The notes: generated by a model from the letters alone, not told the origin. A stretch of 64,000 bases of DNA from Diphasiastrum complanatum (GCA_029204225.1 CM055101.1:3940633-4004632); one strand, 5' to 3'. Positions 31,355-42,968 are shown, numbered from the stretch's first letter. Program-made: numbers and translations.

Positions 31355-32529
31355 GTTAGTGCTTTTAGGAGTTCGTACTTTGGGAGTTGCTAATTGGTGA
31401 GTTGCTTGTTTGGATGTGAGTTATTTGAAGAGTGCATGTTTACTTGATGGAGAGCTTAATGGTTTGTTTGAGAGTAGTTTGACAATGTGGAATGTTGTTG
31501 TTGTCTTGTATTGCTCCATGCTTGTTAGTAGATGTTGGATTCTTGTTGTCTAGTGTTGTTTGGTTGGCTTGTATGTGTTGCTTCTTGTTGGCCAATGCTA
31601 GTGCTTGGTGTGTTAGGTGAATTTTATGTGGAGTGGCTTTTAGTTTCATTGCTGCACTAGCCAATATTGTCCATTGTGAGAGTAGGCGGGTAATGCTTGA
31701 GGGATGAGTGTTCAATGTCCATGGCTTGAGAGTGGGAGAGGATACTTACCTTTATGTTTGATTAGTGGATAGTTACTTAATCCTTCCTATTGTGCTTATT
31801 TAGCGGTTATGGAAAGTTTTTAATTGAAGAATGGAATGATTAGGAGGTGGTGAGAGCCTACTTACTTGAGAGATCCTTGTTGATAAGTAGAAAGAAGATG
31901 AATGAATCACATTTTCCCTTGCTTTGAGGTTTGAAATGGGTGTTTGATGAACGCTTGAAGTTAGGCTTGGATACCCACCTCTTACTCTACTTGGATGCTC
32001 ACTTGGAGATTGCAACACTTGTTCGATAATGTTGGAAGGTAGTTGATGTCTTGTGGATGCAATAGAGTTTTGTATTAGTGCTTACTGCTTATTAGCAGTA
32101 TATTAGAGGAAGTTGGAGTTCAAAAAGGACTGCATATGAATTCCTGCCAAGATCTCTTTTGTATTCACTATTTTCAACCAATATCTTTGAGTCGCTATAA
32201 CTCTTTAGTAGTAGCTCAAAAGTATAAGATGTAATATATTATTGGAAAGTGCTTGACGAGCTATTGGAAAGTGCTTGACGAGTGCTTTTGACCGCACTAA
32301 TTTTCATCGCATTTTGATATAACAATAAAAAGTTATGCCATTTTTAGTGTGAACTCAAAATGTGACTCAAAGAAGTAACGTTACATTAAAGCCACTATGT
32401 CAAGAAACTATTGGGCCACATGTACAAAAGAAGTGAATAAAAGTGAATAAAAAATGAAAAAGGAATCTTGACAAAAAGCCCTTTTTGTGTTTAAACTTCC
32501 TCTAATGGTTCATCTTGGTGACGATAGCA
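31355..32529. other. Unassigned DNA with a small tandem duplication
   Basis: GT-rich, no recognisable protein. A 21-22 bp unit (ATTGGAAAGTGCTTGACGAG) is duplicated in tandem at 32241-32281. It may be the leader or LTR of one of the neighbouring retroelements. Confidence 0.5.
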
Positions 32530-32899
32530 TCACACTATCAAAGGTGAAGGTATTGTGAGATTGAAATTCTAGCATGATCAATTCAAGCTACTATCAAATG
32601 TTTTGTATATTCCTAAACTTTCTACAAATCTACTATCAGTAAGTAGAATCACTGATTTAGGTCATAAGGTAGAATTCGAGTTTGATTAATGTCAAATTAT
32701 GGATAGGACAAGTACGATCCTTGCACTCGGCAAGAGGCATGGAAACTTATATAGATTGTCACATTGTTATTCTATTACTAGTCAAGCGACATCCCTGTCT
32801 ATCATAGCTGCATCCTTCAAAAGCAGACTAGGATTCCCTTTAAATCGAGTGATAGGCATGCAACAAAATATTTGTTAGTCGTTGTTCATTTAGATATAT

Positions 32900-33499
32900 T
32901 TGGTCCAAAGCAAACTCCATCATTGCGATGCAAAGTATTTTATTACCTTTATTGACAAATATTCAAGAAGAATAGCTGGTTATTTTATTAAGCATAAATG
33001 GGAGGCTTTCAACAAGTTTCGACAATTCAAAGAGCATGCAGAAAATCAAACTGGTAAAAGAATTAAAGCACTCAGGTTTGACAATGGGAGAGAATATATC
33101 TCTACCGAATTCAAGGAGTATTGCCGCAACAACGACATTGAGCAACAATACATTACCTCCTATTCGCCCCAGTCGAATGGTCTTACTGATAGAAAGAACA
33201 GAACCTTAGTCGAATCAACAAAATGCATGTTATCACATGTGACACTTTTGAAGTCCTTCTGGGCTGAAGCAGTTTCAACTGCATCTTATATTCAGAACAG
33301 ATGTCCTACTAAAGTCTCTCAGACAAAACACCATACGAAGTTTGGACAGGTTCCAAACCTTCTTTATCAAACTAATGAGTTTTTGGATGTATCACTTATA
33401 TGCAAATTCCACATGATCTCAAGAAGAAGCTCGATATCACATCGATTTTCATCAGGTACACTACTTCAGATAAAGCTTATAAGTTGTATGATCTTGTGA
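32900..33499 (+). pseudogene. Copia J integrase core
   Basis: 199 codons: YFITFIDKYSRRIAGYFIKH, IKALRFDNGREYISTEFKEY, YSPQSNGLTDRKNRTLVEST, KSFWAEAVSTASYIQNRCPT. The catalytic Glu of NGVAERKNRT is replaced by Asp (NGLTDRKNRT). The frame degrades after residue about 140. Confidence 0.8.
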
Positions 33500-33989
33500 A
33501 GTCAAAGATATTCACTAGCTGGGATGTCATCTTCATCGAAGATTAGTTTATTGACCTCAAAGATAAAGGCAAAGCTCATATAGTCGAACTTTCGTACTCT
33601 TCCAGAACATCGAACTTTCAAGTTCCAAATTTGACTATTCCTGTTGAAGATCCAAGCTTGTCTATTTTCGACAAAAAACTTATCAACACTGAAGCTGAAG
33701 ATGATCATTAAACATTTTTCTATCAAACTTCTATTGTCATTTGTTGCTACAGTAGGTTTGGAATACATCAAATGGATGTACAAACAACATATCTTAACGG
33801 AGTTATCGAAGAGGACATTTACATGGTGCAACCTGAATGTTACAATATCGAAGGTAAAGACAATCATGTGTGTAAACTCCATAAAGCACTTTATGACTTC
33901 AAGAAATATGCTTGAGCATGGTTTTAGAGGATTAATACTTTCCCTATTGATCACGGCTACACACCAAGCTCTTTAGATTGAAATGTCTA

Positions 33990-34480
33990 GTTCATGTCAG
34001 TGAAGCATTTCTTTATCATTATCACTTTGTATGTGGATGACACATTGCTTTTCAACAACAGTATTGATCTGATAAAGGAAGCTAAGACAATGCTACCTTC
34101 CAAATTAGACATGACCAATATGGGCAAAGCTCATTACTATCTAGGTATTCAAATCCAAAGAGACAAAACAAAAGTTGATCTATATTTCATAGCAAAGATA
34201 CATTCACAGTGTCTAAATCAGATATAATTTGATGAATTGCAAATTAGCTCTCTCACCAATGGATCCAGGGTTCAAGATGTCGAAGTACCAGTGTCCCCAA
34301 ACAATCAAAGAGAAGGTGAAAATGTGTGAGTATCCTTATCATTCAATAGTAGGATCTCTTATGTACATGATGATCTCTACCAGAATAGACATAGCTTTTG
34401 CAATCAATTCCTTGAGTTAGTATATGACCAATCTTGGCATAACACATTGGAAGGCTCTTATCAGAGTCATGAGATATTTG
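33990..34480 (+). pseudogene. Copia J reverse transcriptase palm and thumb
   Basis: Contains LYVDDTLLFNN (catalytic YVDD), LDMTNMGKAHYYLGIQIQRD and YPYHSIVGSLMYMMISTRID across two frames, with a shift at about 34228. Typical copia RT. Confidence 0.75.
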
Positions 34481-34689
34481 TGAGCTACTATGGAGGAGTT
34501 GACAATGACAAACTCAATATTCTCAGTGGTTTTTCATATGCCATTAGAGGAGTTTTCAATATCAAAAAGACACTTTAAGGAATGCCATGTAGGATATAGA
34601 AAAATATAAAAATAAAAATAATAATATTGTTTATTTGCTTCATGAAAATGGCAAAGAATGTTAGTAGGAGTACATGAATTACTAGAGAA

Positions 34690-35560
34690 TATGCAGATCC
34701 AAACTGGAAGCCTGTGCTATCTATTCCCTTAAAAATGTGCATGTTTGCACTCTTCATGCAGAAGTTAGATTAATAGAAAAGATCGTTTATCTTCATATAG
34801 TTTTAGCTTGGAATAGTAAGCCAACATCATCCGCAAAGGAAGCTATCTCTCAATCAGAAGAAGTGTTATCAAAAGCAGGACTTCATAAGAGACATGTCAA
34901 AATTCAAAAAGACGAAAAGCTTTCAAGAAAGACTGCAAATATGCCAACTAAGCCAAACATAGGAGGAGCAAAAGCACGTCGATTCCTATCAAATCATACT
35001 CGTAAGGATTCTAATATTCAACAGTCAGTCTGGACAAATATTATTGCTACCACTCAGGACTTCGAGAAAGATGGCAAAACTAGAGTACTAAAAGTTGATG
35101 TATTGAAGAAGCTTGATAGTATGATTGCTATTCTAAGAAAAAATAAATACTTTGATATTGATAAGAAAGTTGTACAAAGGACTTGTGTTGAGTTTGTTGA
35201 TGCAATATCAAAAGCATGGGGAGAAGATCACACACTCATTACATGGTTAGTATAAATTCTTCAAGATGCTTTCAATTTTCCATATATATTTAGATCCAAA
35301 CATAAGACTGACATTATGGTTTTGACATCTACAGCACATACTAAGAGATCATACAACATTTTTTGCAAACACATATGGAAGCCTAAGTGTCTGGTCATCA
35401 CAAGGGATGGAGAAGAAACACTGGCAAGCACGAGCAGCATTTCATCGAAATACACAACATGGAGGAACCAATGAAAAATTAAACTACATTTGTCAATTGT
35501 TTCAGTGGTTCTACCCAAAGACATTAAGTCATCATTGTCATTAGATTATGACATGTTCAG
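34690..35560 (+). pseudogene. Unclassified transposase-like gene, copy 1
   Basis: I do not recognise the family by name. The main frame (34737-35255) reads VCTLHAEVRLIEKIVYLHIV, LAWNSKP, KPNIGGAKARRFLSNHTRKD, ISKAWGEDHTL. After a probable intron (acceptor ctacag at about 35335) a second exon reads FFANTYGSLSVWSSQGMEKK, HWQARAAFHRNTQHGG, LFQWFY. The homologue at 57.1-59.1 kb has the same order and an acceptor at the same place. Acidic/aromatic conserved blocks and repetition inside transposon-rich DNA suggest a DNA-transposase-type protein; this is inference. It faces minus-strand coding pieces (35649-37090) tail to tail. Confidence 0.55.
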
Positions 35561-35644
35561 AATTGCTTGCAAATTCATGGAACAAGAGAGAGGAGAAATA
35601 CTCAATGTAAATGTACAGATTGTATTATAACAAAATACAGAGTG

Positions 35645-37090
35645 TTCATTATTCATCATCAGCTTTTGTGTCAGCTTCTGTGGCTGTATTGTCATGAAAA
35701 AATTCTTTGCTAGAGTATGCATCTGATAGATGTGCATTATTCTTATTTCCACTAAGCTCAATATAAGTAGAGTACAATGAATAATGGGAGCTCCTTAAAG
35801 GAACATTCCCATCAGTAAAATCTAGAATGTTCAAAACATAAGATCTTTTGACGAAAATGATCTTATTCATCTTAACAAATTTATGTCCTCCTAGACAAAA
35901 TGATAAAGCTTTAACTGCCATATCAAAGTCTGCCCAACTGAGCTCAGCTTCGAATGAGCAATACAAATATCATTCTTCTAAAAATGCTTAAGATAGTGGC
36001 CAAGCCCACATTTTCTCTAGAACGAGGATGCATGTTGTCTGTAACCACCTTGTCTCACATCAAAGTCATCAATTATGAGAGCATCCTACAATTAAAGAAT
36101 AATTTAAAAAAAAAAAACACTCGGCAGTTATGAACAATCTAATGCAAGGAAGTTTAAACACTTACACATTCTTCATCAGCAGCAGCAGCCAGATCAGGAT
36201 GATCAATATTATGACCACCTACTGAAGAAGAATCATCTGTGAAATGCATTAATGATGGACGAGAGAGGCCCATATGGGATTGAAATCCTATGAATTCTTC
36301 ATCAGATGGTATGCCTCGTCCATGCTCAATAATATTTGATAAAGACCTCATCAAACATTCTTCACCGGCAGTCATAAGTCCATCCTCATCATTATAATCA
36401 ATTCTAGCAACAAGGTCATCTATTTCAAAATCTACAAAGTCGGAGAATTCAAAAATTGTGTCGGATAATAAACATAGCACCTCATCCTCACGATAGTTAA
36501 AAAACTAACACAAATTAGTTGTAGTAATATAAACATTGTCATTTATATAATACACTGGCAAATTAAAGAGACATTTAGATTCATCTATATGGATCGATTC
36601 ATCAGCAGTAATATTCTAGCCAATGAAAGAATCCTAAAGCACATCAGCATTTACATCAAGAAAAACACTATCCTTATCAGGGGTGTCAATAAGGAAGTGA
36701 CTAATATTCAGAAAGGATGATTGAACTGAGAATGATGCAATATGAGGATCAGTAGCAAAAACTTCCTCGTCATCCAGGATCTGAACAAATAGGAAAAGTA
36801 CAAAACCAGTCTAGTATTCAACAAATCGACATTTTTTGTTGCAGTAAGGACACATTGAAGTGTATTTAAACAGATCAAACAATTTAGAAAACATTCTATC
36901 TAGTCTCTGCCTAAACATTGGGAAGAAATGGACAAAATCAGTATAATGCATGTAGGAGATTGAACCTATGGAGATAACAGGTATACTGAGTATATCCCTG
37001 AATCTAACATAATATTCATAAAATACTTCAAAATTGGCTTGTGCAGTCTTGAAAACATGTAAATATGGTCGAAATAGGCTGTGGAAGTAG
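35645..37090 (-). pseudogene. Unknown minus-strand gene with CxxC motif, converging on transposase-like gene
   Basis: Three separated coding-like pieces on the minus strand. About 37090-36800 gives LFRPYLHVFKTAQANFEVFY and MCPYCNKKCRFVEY (a CxxC...C pair). 36480-36154 gives FEFSDFVDFEIDDLVARIDY and an acidic stretch. 35966-35649 gives FEAELSWADFDMAVKALSFC and KIIFVKRSYVLNILDF. The pieces are separated by stop-containing DNA, possibly introns. Order and convergence with 34690-35560 suggest the second gene of one mobile element. No family recognised. Confidence 0.4.
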
Positions 37091-37439
37091 TCTAGGTTGT
37101 TAATAATTTTAGAAATGCACTTAGGCCAAAATCTCGGGTAGATCTTGAGGACGAGGCCATGGTACTATGGCAGATATCACACCTATGCGTGAGGGGGACA
37201 ATATGAAAAAAAGAAATTGTAAAGAGCGCGCACAAGAGGGATATGTACGGTAGATAGAACCGGGATATTGCACTTGTGCGCAGGTAAAGATCAAGAAATA
37301 ACATGCAACACAAAGCGTGCGCACAAGAGCGATATGCCATGAAATTCGAGAAAAAAAAAACAAAAAATTAATCAAGTTGCATGCCTTTTATAGGAAATTT
37401 TTTCACATATGTGGTCAACGGTCAACGGTCAACGAACAT
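37091..37439. other. Spacer with ATATCGCACTTGTGCG-like motifs
   Basis: No gene supported. Carries three copies of the motif discussed under findings (37227-37244, 37265-37282, 37315-37335), two of them in one orientation. Confidence 0.5.
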
Positions 37440-38031
37440 GTGTTGGCTCCTGATTCGTTTTGCACACTTTCGCATGTGTGATATGACAGCTAGACACATG
37501 TGAAATGACATCAAGACACGTGTCTAGTGTTCATTGGTTGGATGAACAACAAGTGTCATTTTTCTATTTGTACATATAATCACACACGTGAGAGATGACA
37601 CCCTGACATGTGTTGCCAAATCATTGGTTGGACAATCGCCACATGTCAATTTTATACGATTTGATAGTTTGCATGTGCGACAAGATGTTCTTTCACACGT
37701 GCGTACTGCGATATATAACTCACAAACTACGAGGCATTTTTTTCACATTCTTTTTTCCTTCGCATATCACACTTGTGCGCCACCTTCTTATTCGCTATTC
37801 TACATACTACCTTCCCCATGCACATGTCCAATATCTTCGCATACGTGTCTCCACATATCGCACTTGTGAGCCTCTATTCTATATTGACTGATCTCACTTA
37901 CACTTTTTTCGCACAGGTCTGATATACCGTACAGAATATTCGTACATATTGCTCCTCTGTGAACGCATTGGACCCCTCCCCTTCTTATCTTGCTGATCAT
38001 GCACAAGTGCGATATCCCTCAAAATACCTCT
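37440..38031 (+). promoter_or_regulatory. Promoter-like region of the H3 variant
   Basis: Upstream of the histone-like start codon at 38032. Contains two imperfect ~70-bp direct repeats (37495-37562 and 37582-37653), each with a CACGTG/CACATG word followed by CATTGGTTGGA (an inverted CCAAT box). Next comes TATATAA at 37712-37718 and a leader with three motifs of the ATATCGCACTTGTG type (37764-37780, 37855-37870, and inverted at 38001-38015). CCAAT boxes are frequent in histone promoters. Function is inferred from position only. Confidence 0.4.
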
Positions 38032-38211
38032 ATGGAGAGGAGAAAATATACGAAGAGGGAATTCTTCTCTACTGGTGCATCCTCAGTCCCTGCCGTTGCC
38101 ATTACCCATCTCGTTCAAACTAGAAGACGCAACCGTAGCAAGTGGGTCTCTGATATTCGTAAGTATCAGAGATCAACTAATCTGTTGATTCAGAGAGCTC
38201 CATTCTACCAT
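38032..38211 (+). pseudogene. CENH3-like histone H3 variant, 5' half
   Basis: 60 codons from ATG 38032 (an in-frame ATG at 37990 is possible). Divergent N-tail (MERRKYTKREFFSTGASS) and basic stretch TRRRNRSKWVS, then the H3 alpha-N/alpha-1 signature DIRKYQRSTNLLIQRAPFYH, matching canonical EIRKYQKSTELLIRKLPF. The word STNLLI and the unusual tail are more like centromeric H3 than canonical H3. The reading is broken after His codon CAT (38209-38211) by CACTA element F; that CAT is the target duplication. It continues in the same phase at 56427. Confidence 0.8.
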
Positions 38212-38269
38212 CGCTACAACATTTTGGAGGATTTTGGACCCTATTACTGAGGCTTTTATGAAGAATTTT

Positions 38270-38545
38270 TTTTTGAAAAAAAACCGCAACCCTCGTTTTA
38301 CACCTTGAAGTATACCTCGGAACGATATCCTTGATAATTGCCTCGGTAATCGAGGCTTCTTCACCTCATTTTTGCGTTGTTTATGGAACGGGTATACTCA
38401 GGGGTATATCGAGGGCCCTCGGTATATCCCTCCCAAACAAGCAATTGGAGACATGTCATTTCCAAGGATTATACCGAGGGCCACCACTTGATATATCTCT
38501 ATCAAAAGTTCACCCTGAACTGAGGGTTATTTCGAGGGTAGAAAA
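38270..38545. repeat. CACTA F left subterminal repeats
   Basis: Multiple copies, in both orientations, of words like CCTCGGTATATCCCTC, TATACCGAGGG and TATATCGAGGG. Arrays of short repeats inside the ends are where CACTA accessory proteins bind. The same array occurs in element G (62420-62670). Confidence 0.75.
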
Positions 38546-38562
38546 TCAAAAAAAAAAAAATT

Positions 38563-38602
38563 AGGGCAGAATGGAGCCAGTTTACTGGCTCCATTCTGCC
38601 CT
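38563..38602. repeat. Perfect 19-bp inverted repeat, 2-bp loop
   Basis: AGGGCAGAATGGAGCCAGT, then TT, then its exact complement ACTGGCTCCATTCTGCCCT. It sits at the inner edge of the subterminal repeats. A related single arm (GGCTCCATTCTATCCTGAAA) recurs at about 51480. Confidence 0.9.
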
Positions 38603-38804
38603 TAAAATGGACTCCATCCGACCCCAGGAGTCTTTTGCACCACTTCTTATTAAGTTGGTAAACACAGTCATTTGTTCATTATTATCAATAAAAAAATTTG
38701 CAAAATTTATTTGAGTTACATTTCAGGCACTTGAAAATTGATGAAGAAAACTTAAATTCATACATAAATGTTCCAAGTACAGAGATATGTTACAAATTGA
38801 ATTA

Positions 38805-39151
38805 TTGAAATATACCTCAACTGAGTCGTCCTCATCCTGGCCATTGACATTGCAATTGGACTCATGTGACTACGATGCATGGGATTGAGACTGTGATACC
38901 TGCATCCAATGAATATAATATAGTTATCTGAGAAATGTGATGAGAGTGAAAGTTAGACCACGTGAATGTAATAAAGTTAAAGTATATCTTGAAGCCATAT
39001 ATACCTCAGATCTAGAATATCCATCCGAATCAAGGCACAAGAAAGACTTGAAGTTTGTGAAGAAAGGATTCCCTGAAAATCCAGATCGTGTCAAACAACA
39101 ACGGGAGGCCATTAAGAAGCTACAGGAGACTTTAGGGACTTTCACACCTTG
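38805..39151 (-). pseudogene. CACTA F accessory-gene 3' end, duplicated and partly inverted
   Basis: 38820-39045 encodes, on the minus strand, the acidic C-terminal tail (SHESN-like, QDEDDS-like) and the segment FDSDGYSRSEVY-like of the accessory protein; a better copy is at 51604-51930. From about 39050 the orientation flips: KQQREAIKKLQETL-like reads on the plus strand, whereas the same segment in 51988-52209 is on the minus strand. The flipped piece is cut by gypsy E at 39151 and resumes at 51429. Confidence 0.65.
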
Positions 39152-39940
39152 TGTTGGCTGATTCTGACAAATCCCCAAAATACCTGGATAGAGCAACTCA
39201 AGAGCACCTCTCACCTTAGACTGAGGAGGTCTCTGAGAAGACGAGAATAATGAAGACTGAGAGCCGAGTATGAGAGCTGAGATATACTAGCTAAAAAAGA
39301 CATGCAAGAATTGTGTAAGCCTCATAGTGAATCCCGGAAGATGGAATGACCATGTAGAAACTAGTAAATAAGCAAATGTAATAAATGCAAGTAGACCCCT
39401 CTTAAAGAAAGTAGAGTGAACCACCTTTTGATGGTGACCTCTAGTGGAGAGGAATATCCCACTTGTAATCTGTGAAATGTGGAAATTCCACTAGGATGCC
39501 ACTAAGGAGCTCTCTTGCTTATTTAAGAGACTCTCTCTTTGTGAAGAGGAGCTTTTTGCATTGTACCTACTCCATGCTTAATAAGAAGATTTTCCATGAG
39601 TTTGATGCTACACTAAGCTCCTTGATCATGATGGTTTTCTTGAGTGATGCCCCTATGATCATGCCCTTCCATTCATATTGTGTGTGGTTGTGGATTTAGA
39701 GTGGATTAGTTTTCTTGCTTTCCTAGTTGTGGATTAGATTTCTTGTTTTCTTGTGGATTAATGTAGGAGCCAGCATTCAAGTAAACTAAATAGGCTGGAT
39801 CTGTGGTGTGATTCTTGCATATCTCTGTACAATCTAGTTCTTGATGTTCTTGGGATGTCCAAGAATCAATACTCTAGTTGGTTTCTTGATTCTTGGACTT
39901 CTAACATGCTGTAGTTTAGCTTTGTTTCTTGTTTGTCTCA
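39152..39940 (+). repeat. Gypsy E left LTR, 3'-truncated
   Basis: Matches the first 790 bp of the right LTR with many substitutions (9 in the first 120 bp), then stops at ...GTTTGTCTCA where the right LTR continues for another 373 bp. The following sequence has no primer-binding site. Confidence 0.85.
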
Positions 39941-40165
39941 ACCGAACACCTTCTCTTCCATCTCAACTGAGCACCCTCTCTCACGTCTCAATCGAACACC
40001 TTCTCTTCCATCTCAGTCGAGCCTCTCTCTCTTACCATCTTGACCGATGCAACGCAGGTGCATCAAAAACAAATTTTTTTTTTTTTAAATCTCAACCGGA
40101 GCTCTCAATAAATTCTCAACCAAAGCTCTTAGGAAAATCTCAACCGGAGCTCACGCTCACATCTC
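39936..40165 (+). repeat. Degenerate tandem repeats in gypsy E leader
   Basis: Units of about 30 bp around TCTCAACCGAACACCTTCTC repeat three to four times (39936-40030), then a second series around TCTCAACCGGAGCTC (40090-40165), separated by a T run. The array starts exactly where the left LTR is cut, so repeat-mediated deletion of the LTR end is possible. Confidence 0.75.
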
Positions 40166-40305
40166 AAAAAATAAAACTCATACCAATACAAAGCCCTTTT
40201 TATACTAAGTCTCCACCTTCACTTCCTTCAACACCCTAAAAAATCGAAAAACACCAAAAACCCTATAAAATCCAAAAACACCAACAACTCATACTCCAGT
40301 ACCCA

Positions 40306-41081
40306 ATGGACCAACAAAACGATCCTCAAGTCCCAGACGATTATCCATACGAGATCAGGTCCCCTGAAGCTGAACAGATCATACATCATAGGTTCTACCG
40401 AATGAGAGGCGAACGTTTTTATGGTGTTGAGCCCTCACAGGCCAGAACCAGCCTTAATGGAGTCCCTGCTACCCACAGAGCTCATCTTGAAAGACGTACA
40501 CCCAAGCTAGATCTACCAAAGTTTGACGGTAGTTCGGACCCTCAAAGATTTTTGCAAATCTTTGAGAATGCATGTGATGTATATGGTGAGACATTAGCCG
40601 ACGCCATGATTCAACTCTTCTCGATGACCATGATCAATCGAGCACGAGAATGGTTTTTTAACCTTGATCGTGAAGATAAACGTGACTGGTCACTCTTGAA
40701 GGAGGCCTTATCAAACACTTCAAGCCATTTTGCTTGATAGAAAGCCCTTTTGTCAAGCTAAGTAATATCAAAATGACAGAAGATGAACAAGTACGAGACT
40801 ATATTGAGAGTTTCAAATGTCTCAAAAGTCAAGTACAAGAACAAACCTCTGAACAGATGCTCATCATCTGGTTCTTAGTCGGCCTTCCAAGATGGATTAG
40901 ACGCGAGCTTAAATCCAATGATGAATATATGAGCCTAAAGCTAGTTATGTCTGATGACATCAAGGAAGAAGATGAAGGATCATATATTGATGAATCTAGG
41001 GAAAGGCAAACATCGCGTGCTCCTGTCCATGAGTCGAAGTTGATCGAGGACACCCGAGATCAGTTTGGAAATCACAACTAG
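40306..41081 (+). pseudogene. Gypsy E gag core
   Basis: ATG at 40306 follows a non-coding leader. The frame reads RTPKLDLPKFDGSSDPQRFL, QIFENACDVYGETLADAMIQ, REWFFNLDREDKRDWSLLKE, the retrotransposon gag domain. A frameshift at about 40715 moves it to the second frame (MTEDEQVRDYIESFKCLKSQ, WFLVGLPRWIRRELKSNDEY). It ends at TAG after FGNHN. Confidence 0.85.
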
Positions 41082-41110
41082 CGTTGCTTAATAAGCAACA
41101 CTAACTTCAA

Positions 41111-41581
41111 ATGGAGAAACTCACCAATGAGTTTCAAACTACCCTAAAGTCTATCCAAAGCAGTATGCCTGGTCATTCAAACCCTGCACATGTACCTTAT
41201 AGACGAAAAACAATATGGTGCCCACACTGCCGGACTACGCATCTTGTTGATGCTTGTCCTTCATATCGACCTATTCAAGCACATACAGTTCAACAATATG
41301 AAGAACACCCATCAGAATCTGAAAATGCCTTGCCTTATCATGAATATCCACCAGCAAGTCCAGAACCACTAGCCATACAAGATGGCTACGCCGTTATACA
41401 AGGGCCACTACACACCAGATGTTTCATCTGTGGTGAAACCGGCCACTTCATGGTTGATTGTCCAGAGACCCAGTACCATGCTGAGTGTCCCGATTGTATC
41501 CGAAAACACAGTTTCAAAGACTGTCCAAAACAACCAACTAAGATCCTACCTGCCCGTCACGTCAGTTATGAATCACAATAG
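41111..41581 (+). pseudogene. Gypsy E gag zinc-knuckle region
   Basis: 156 codons in a third frame. Contains CPHCRTTHLVDAC, the knuckle CFICGETGHFMVDC and ECPDCIRKHSFKDC, that is three Cys/His modules in series. It probably continues Gag after a second frameshift. No protease follows. Confidence 0.75.
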
Positions 41582-42968
41582 GATCCTCATGACAACAACA
41601 CAAGCACCATAGCAACCAACAGTTAAACTTGCTGCTCAATCGAGAAGTTGACTGCTGCTCAATCGAGAAGTTTCTTGTCAACTTCTACTACATCATCGTC
41701 CAATACACCAACTCCATAATGAAAACAGACAATATGAAATGATTTCTTTTCAAAAAAAAGTGTAACCGATATTCCGTCATCTGCTACAATGTCCAACCAC
41801 GAGCAACCTCCACAGGGAATTGACAGTTTTTCTCCCTTTCTACAAACTCCAATCTATTTGTCTTTCCACATGCAAATAAGATTTCCAATGTGCCAATACA
41901 CAATACATCTAGGAATCGGAAATCCATTTAGAGATTCGGTTCTGAATCTCTTGTTCAAAGAGGTCCTCAGGACATAGTACCTCACCCATACTTGCATCTC
42001 ACGCTATATCTTACAACATCTGTTATCCATGATGATAGATTTTAGCGTCACCAACCCTGTCTTGTTTGGACAAGGGCATGTCAGAGTAAGTCACATTACT
42101 CTATAAAACAACTGAAATATTGCAACTATCAAGGTACATTATCAATGTTGATGAATGCAAGTTTTGTTCGACAAGTGCTATACAATTCTCACTATTTGTA
42201 ACGTTTGTTTATTTCCTTGTTTCTCTTCACCTATTTTGTGTGACTGATTTTTGCATGAGAAATAGCTATTGCACAAGAGTCTTCTGTAGAGCATCTCCAG
42301 AACACATTTTCATTCATCTATCCATCTTCAGATTACCATGTACAACACTTTCAAATTTTTGAAAACTATGAGAAATCCATGACAAGTTAGAGTTGATTCC
42401 TGCACCTCATTGCCATATTATTCTCTTAGTCAACTACCGCAAGATCAAAACAAATTAAGTTAAAATTTGTTCAATCTTTAGTCCAGTCACATGTTCAACG
42501 AGTTTCAACTATGTGTTCCACACACTGATCCAATCCTGAGCATGAACAGTCACCAACAACAACATCTCCACCAACAGATTTTTTTGGGGGGGAGAGAGTG
42601 GATTTGCTTGGATCCACTAGAGCAGTTACGCTGCCAGCAACAACACCAGCAAGATCGACAGCCAAGGTCACAAACCCAAAGTCGACAATGACAAGGCTAA
42701 GAAGACAGATGGGCAATCCAAAGCAACTCGATCAGAAGAAGTACCCCAGTCACGACGAAGATCTTTCAGAAAGCGAAACACAAGCATTGGAAAATCAGTC
42801 TGCTTCTTCTACCAACCTCTTGCCATACTTCTGCGCCCATTCTCATGTCTATCGTCCACACCATCTACCGTTGTCACGACCACCCTCTCTTCCATCTGTT
42901 TTTTTATCATCAGTTTACTGTTCTTCTGAGAGATTTCTAGTTTTTTATAGTCTTACCGAAGCAGCTGA
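41582..42968 (+). other. Gypsy E internal region upstream of copia B
   Basis: No pol domain. Contains a 2x repeat of TGCTGCTCAATCGAGAAGTT (about 41630-41671) and an open frame at 42598-42993 (131 codons, Ser/Pro-rich, no known motif) that is interrupted by copia B at 42969. That frame continues in phase for about 25 codons after the insertion at 49295, so B broke a previously longer frame. Confidence 0.5.

Larger units (their letters stand above)
32530..34560 (+). mobile_element. Copia element J, decayed pol
   Basis: Plus-strand copia pol in domain order: end of protease and pre-integrase region (about 32540-32880), integrase (32900-33499), broken RT start (33500-33960), RT palm and thumb (33990-34480). 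No LTRs recognised. It ends near 34560 where an unclassified transposase-like sequence starts. Confidence 0.75.

Noticed and set aside
31440-32018. Minus-strand frames in the GT-rich stretch
   Set aside because: Biased composition, no motif, no support from a second copy.
37588-37891. Two overlapping 93-codon frames upstream of the H3 variant
   Set aside because: They cover the candidate TATA box and repeated motifs, overlap each other in different frames and show no protein pattern.
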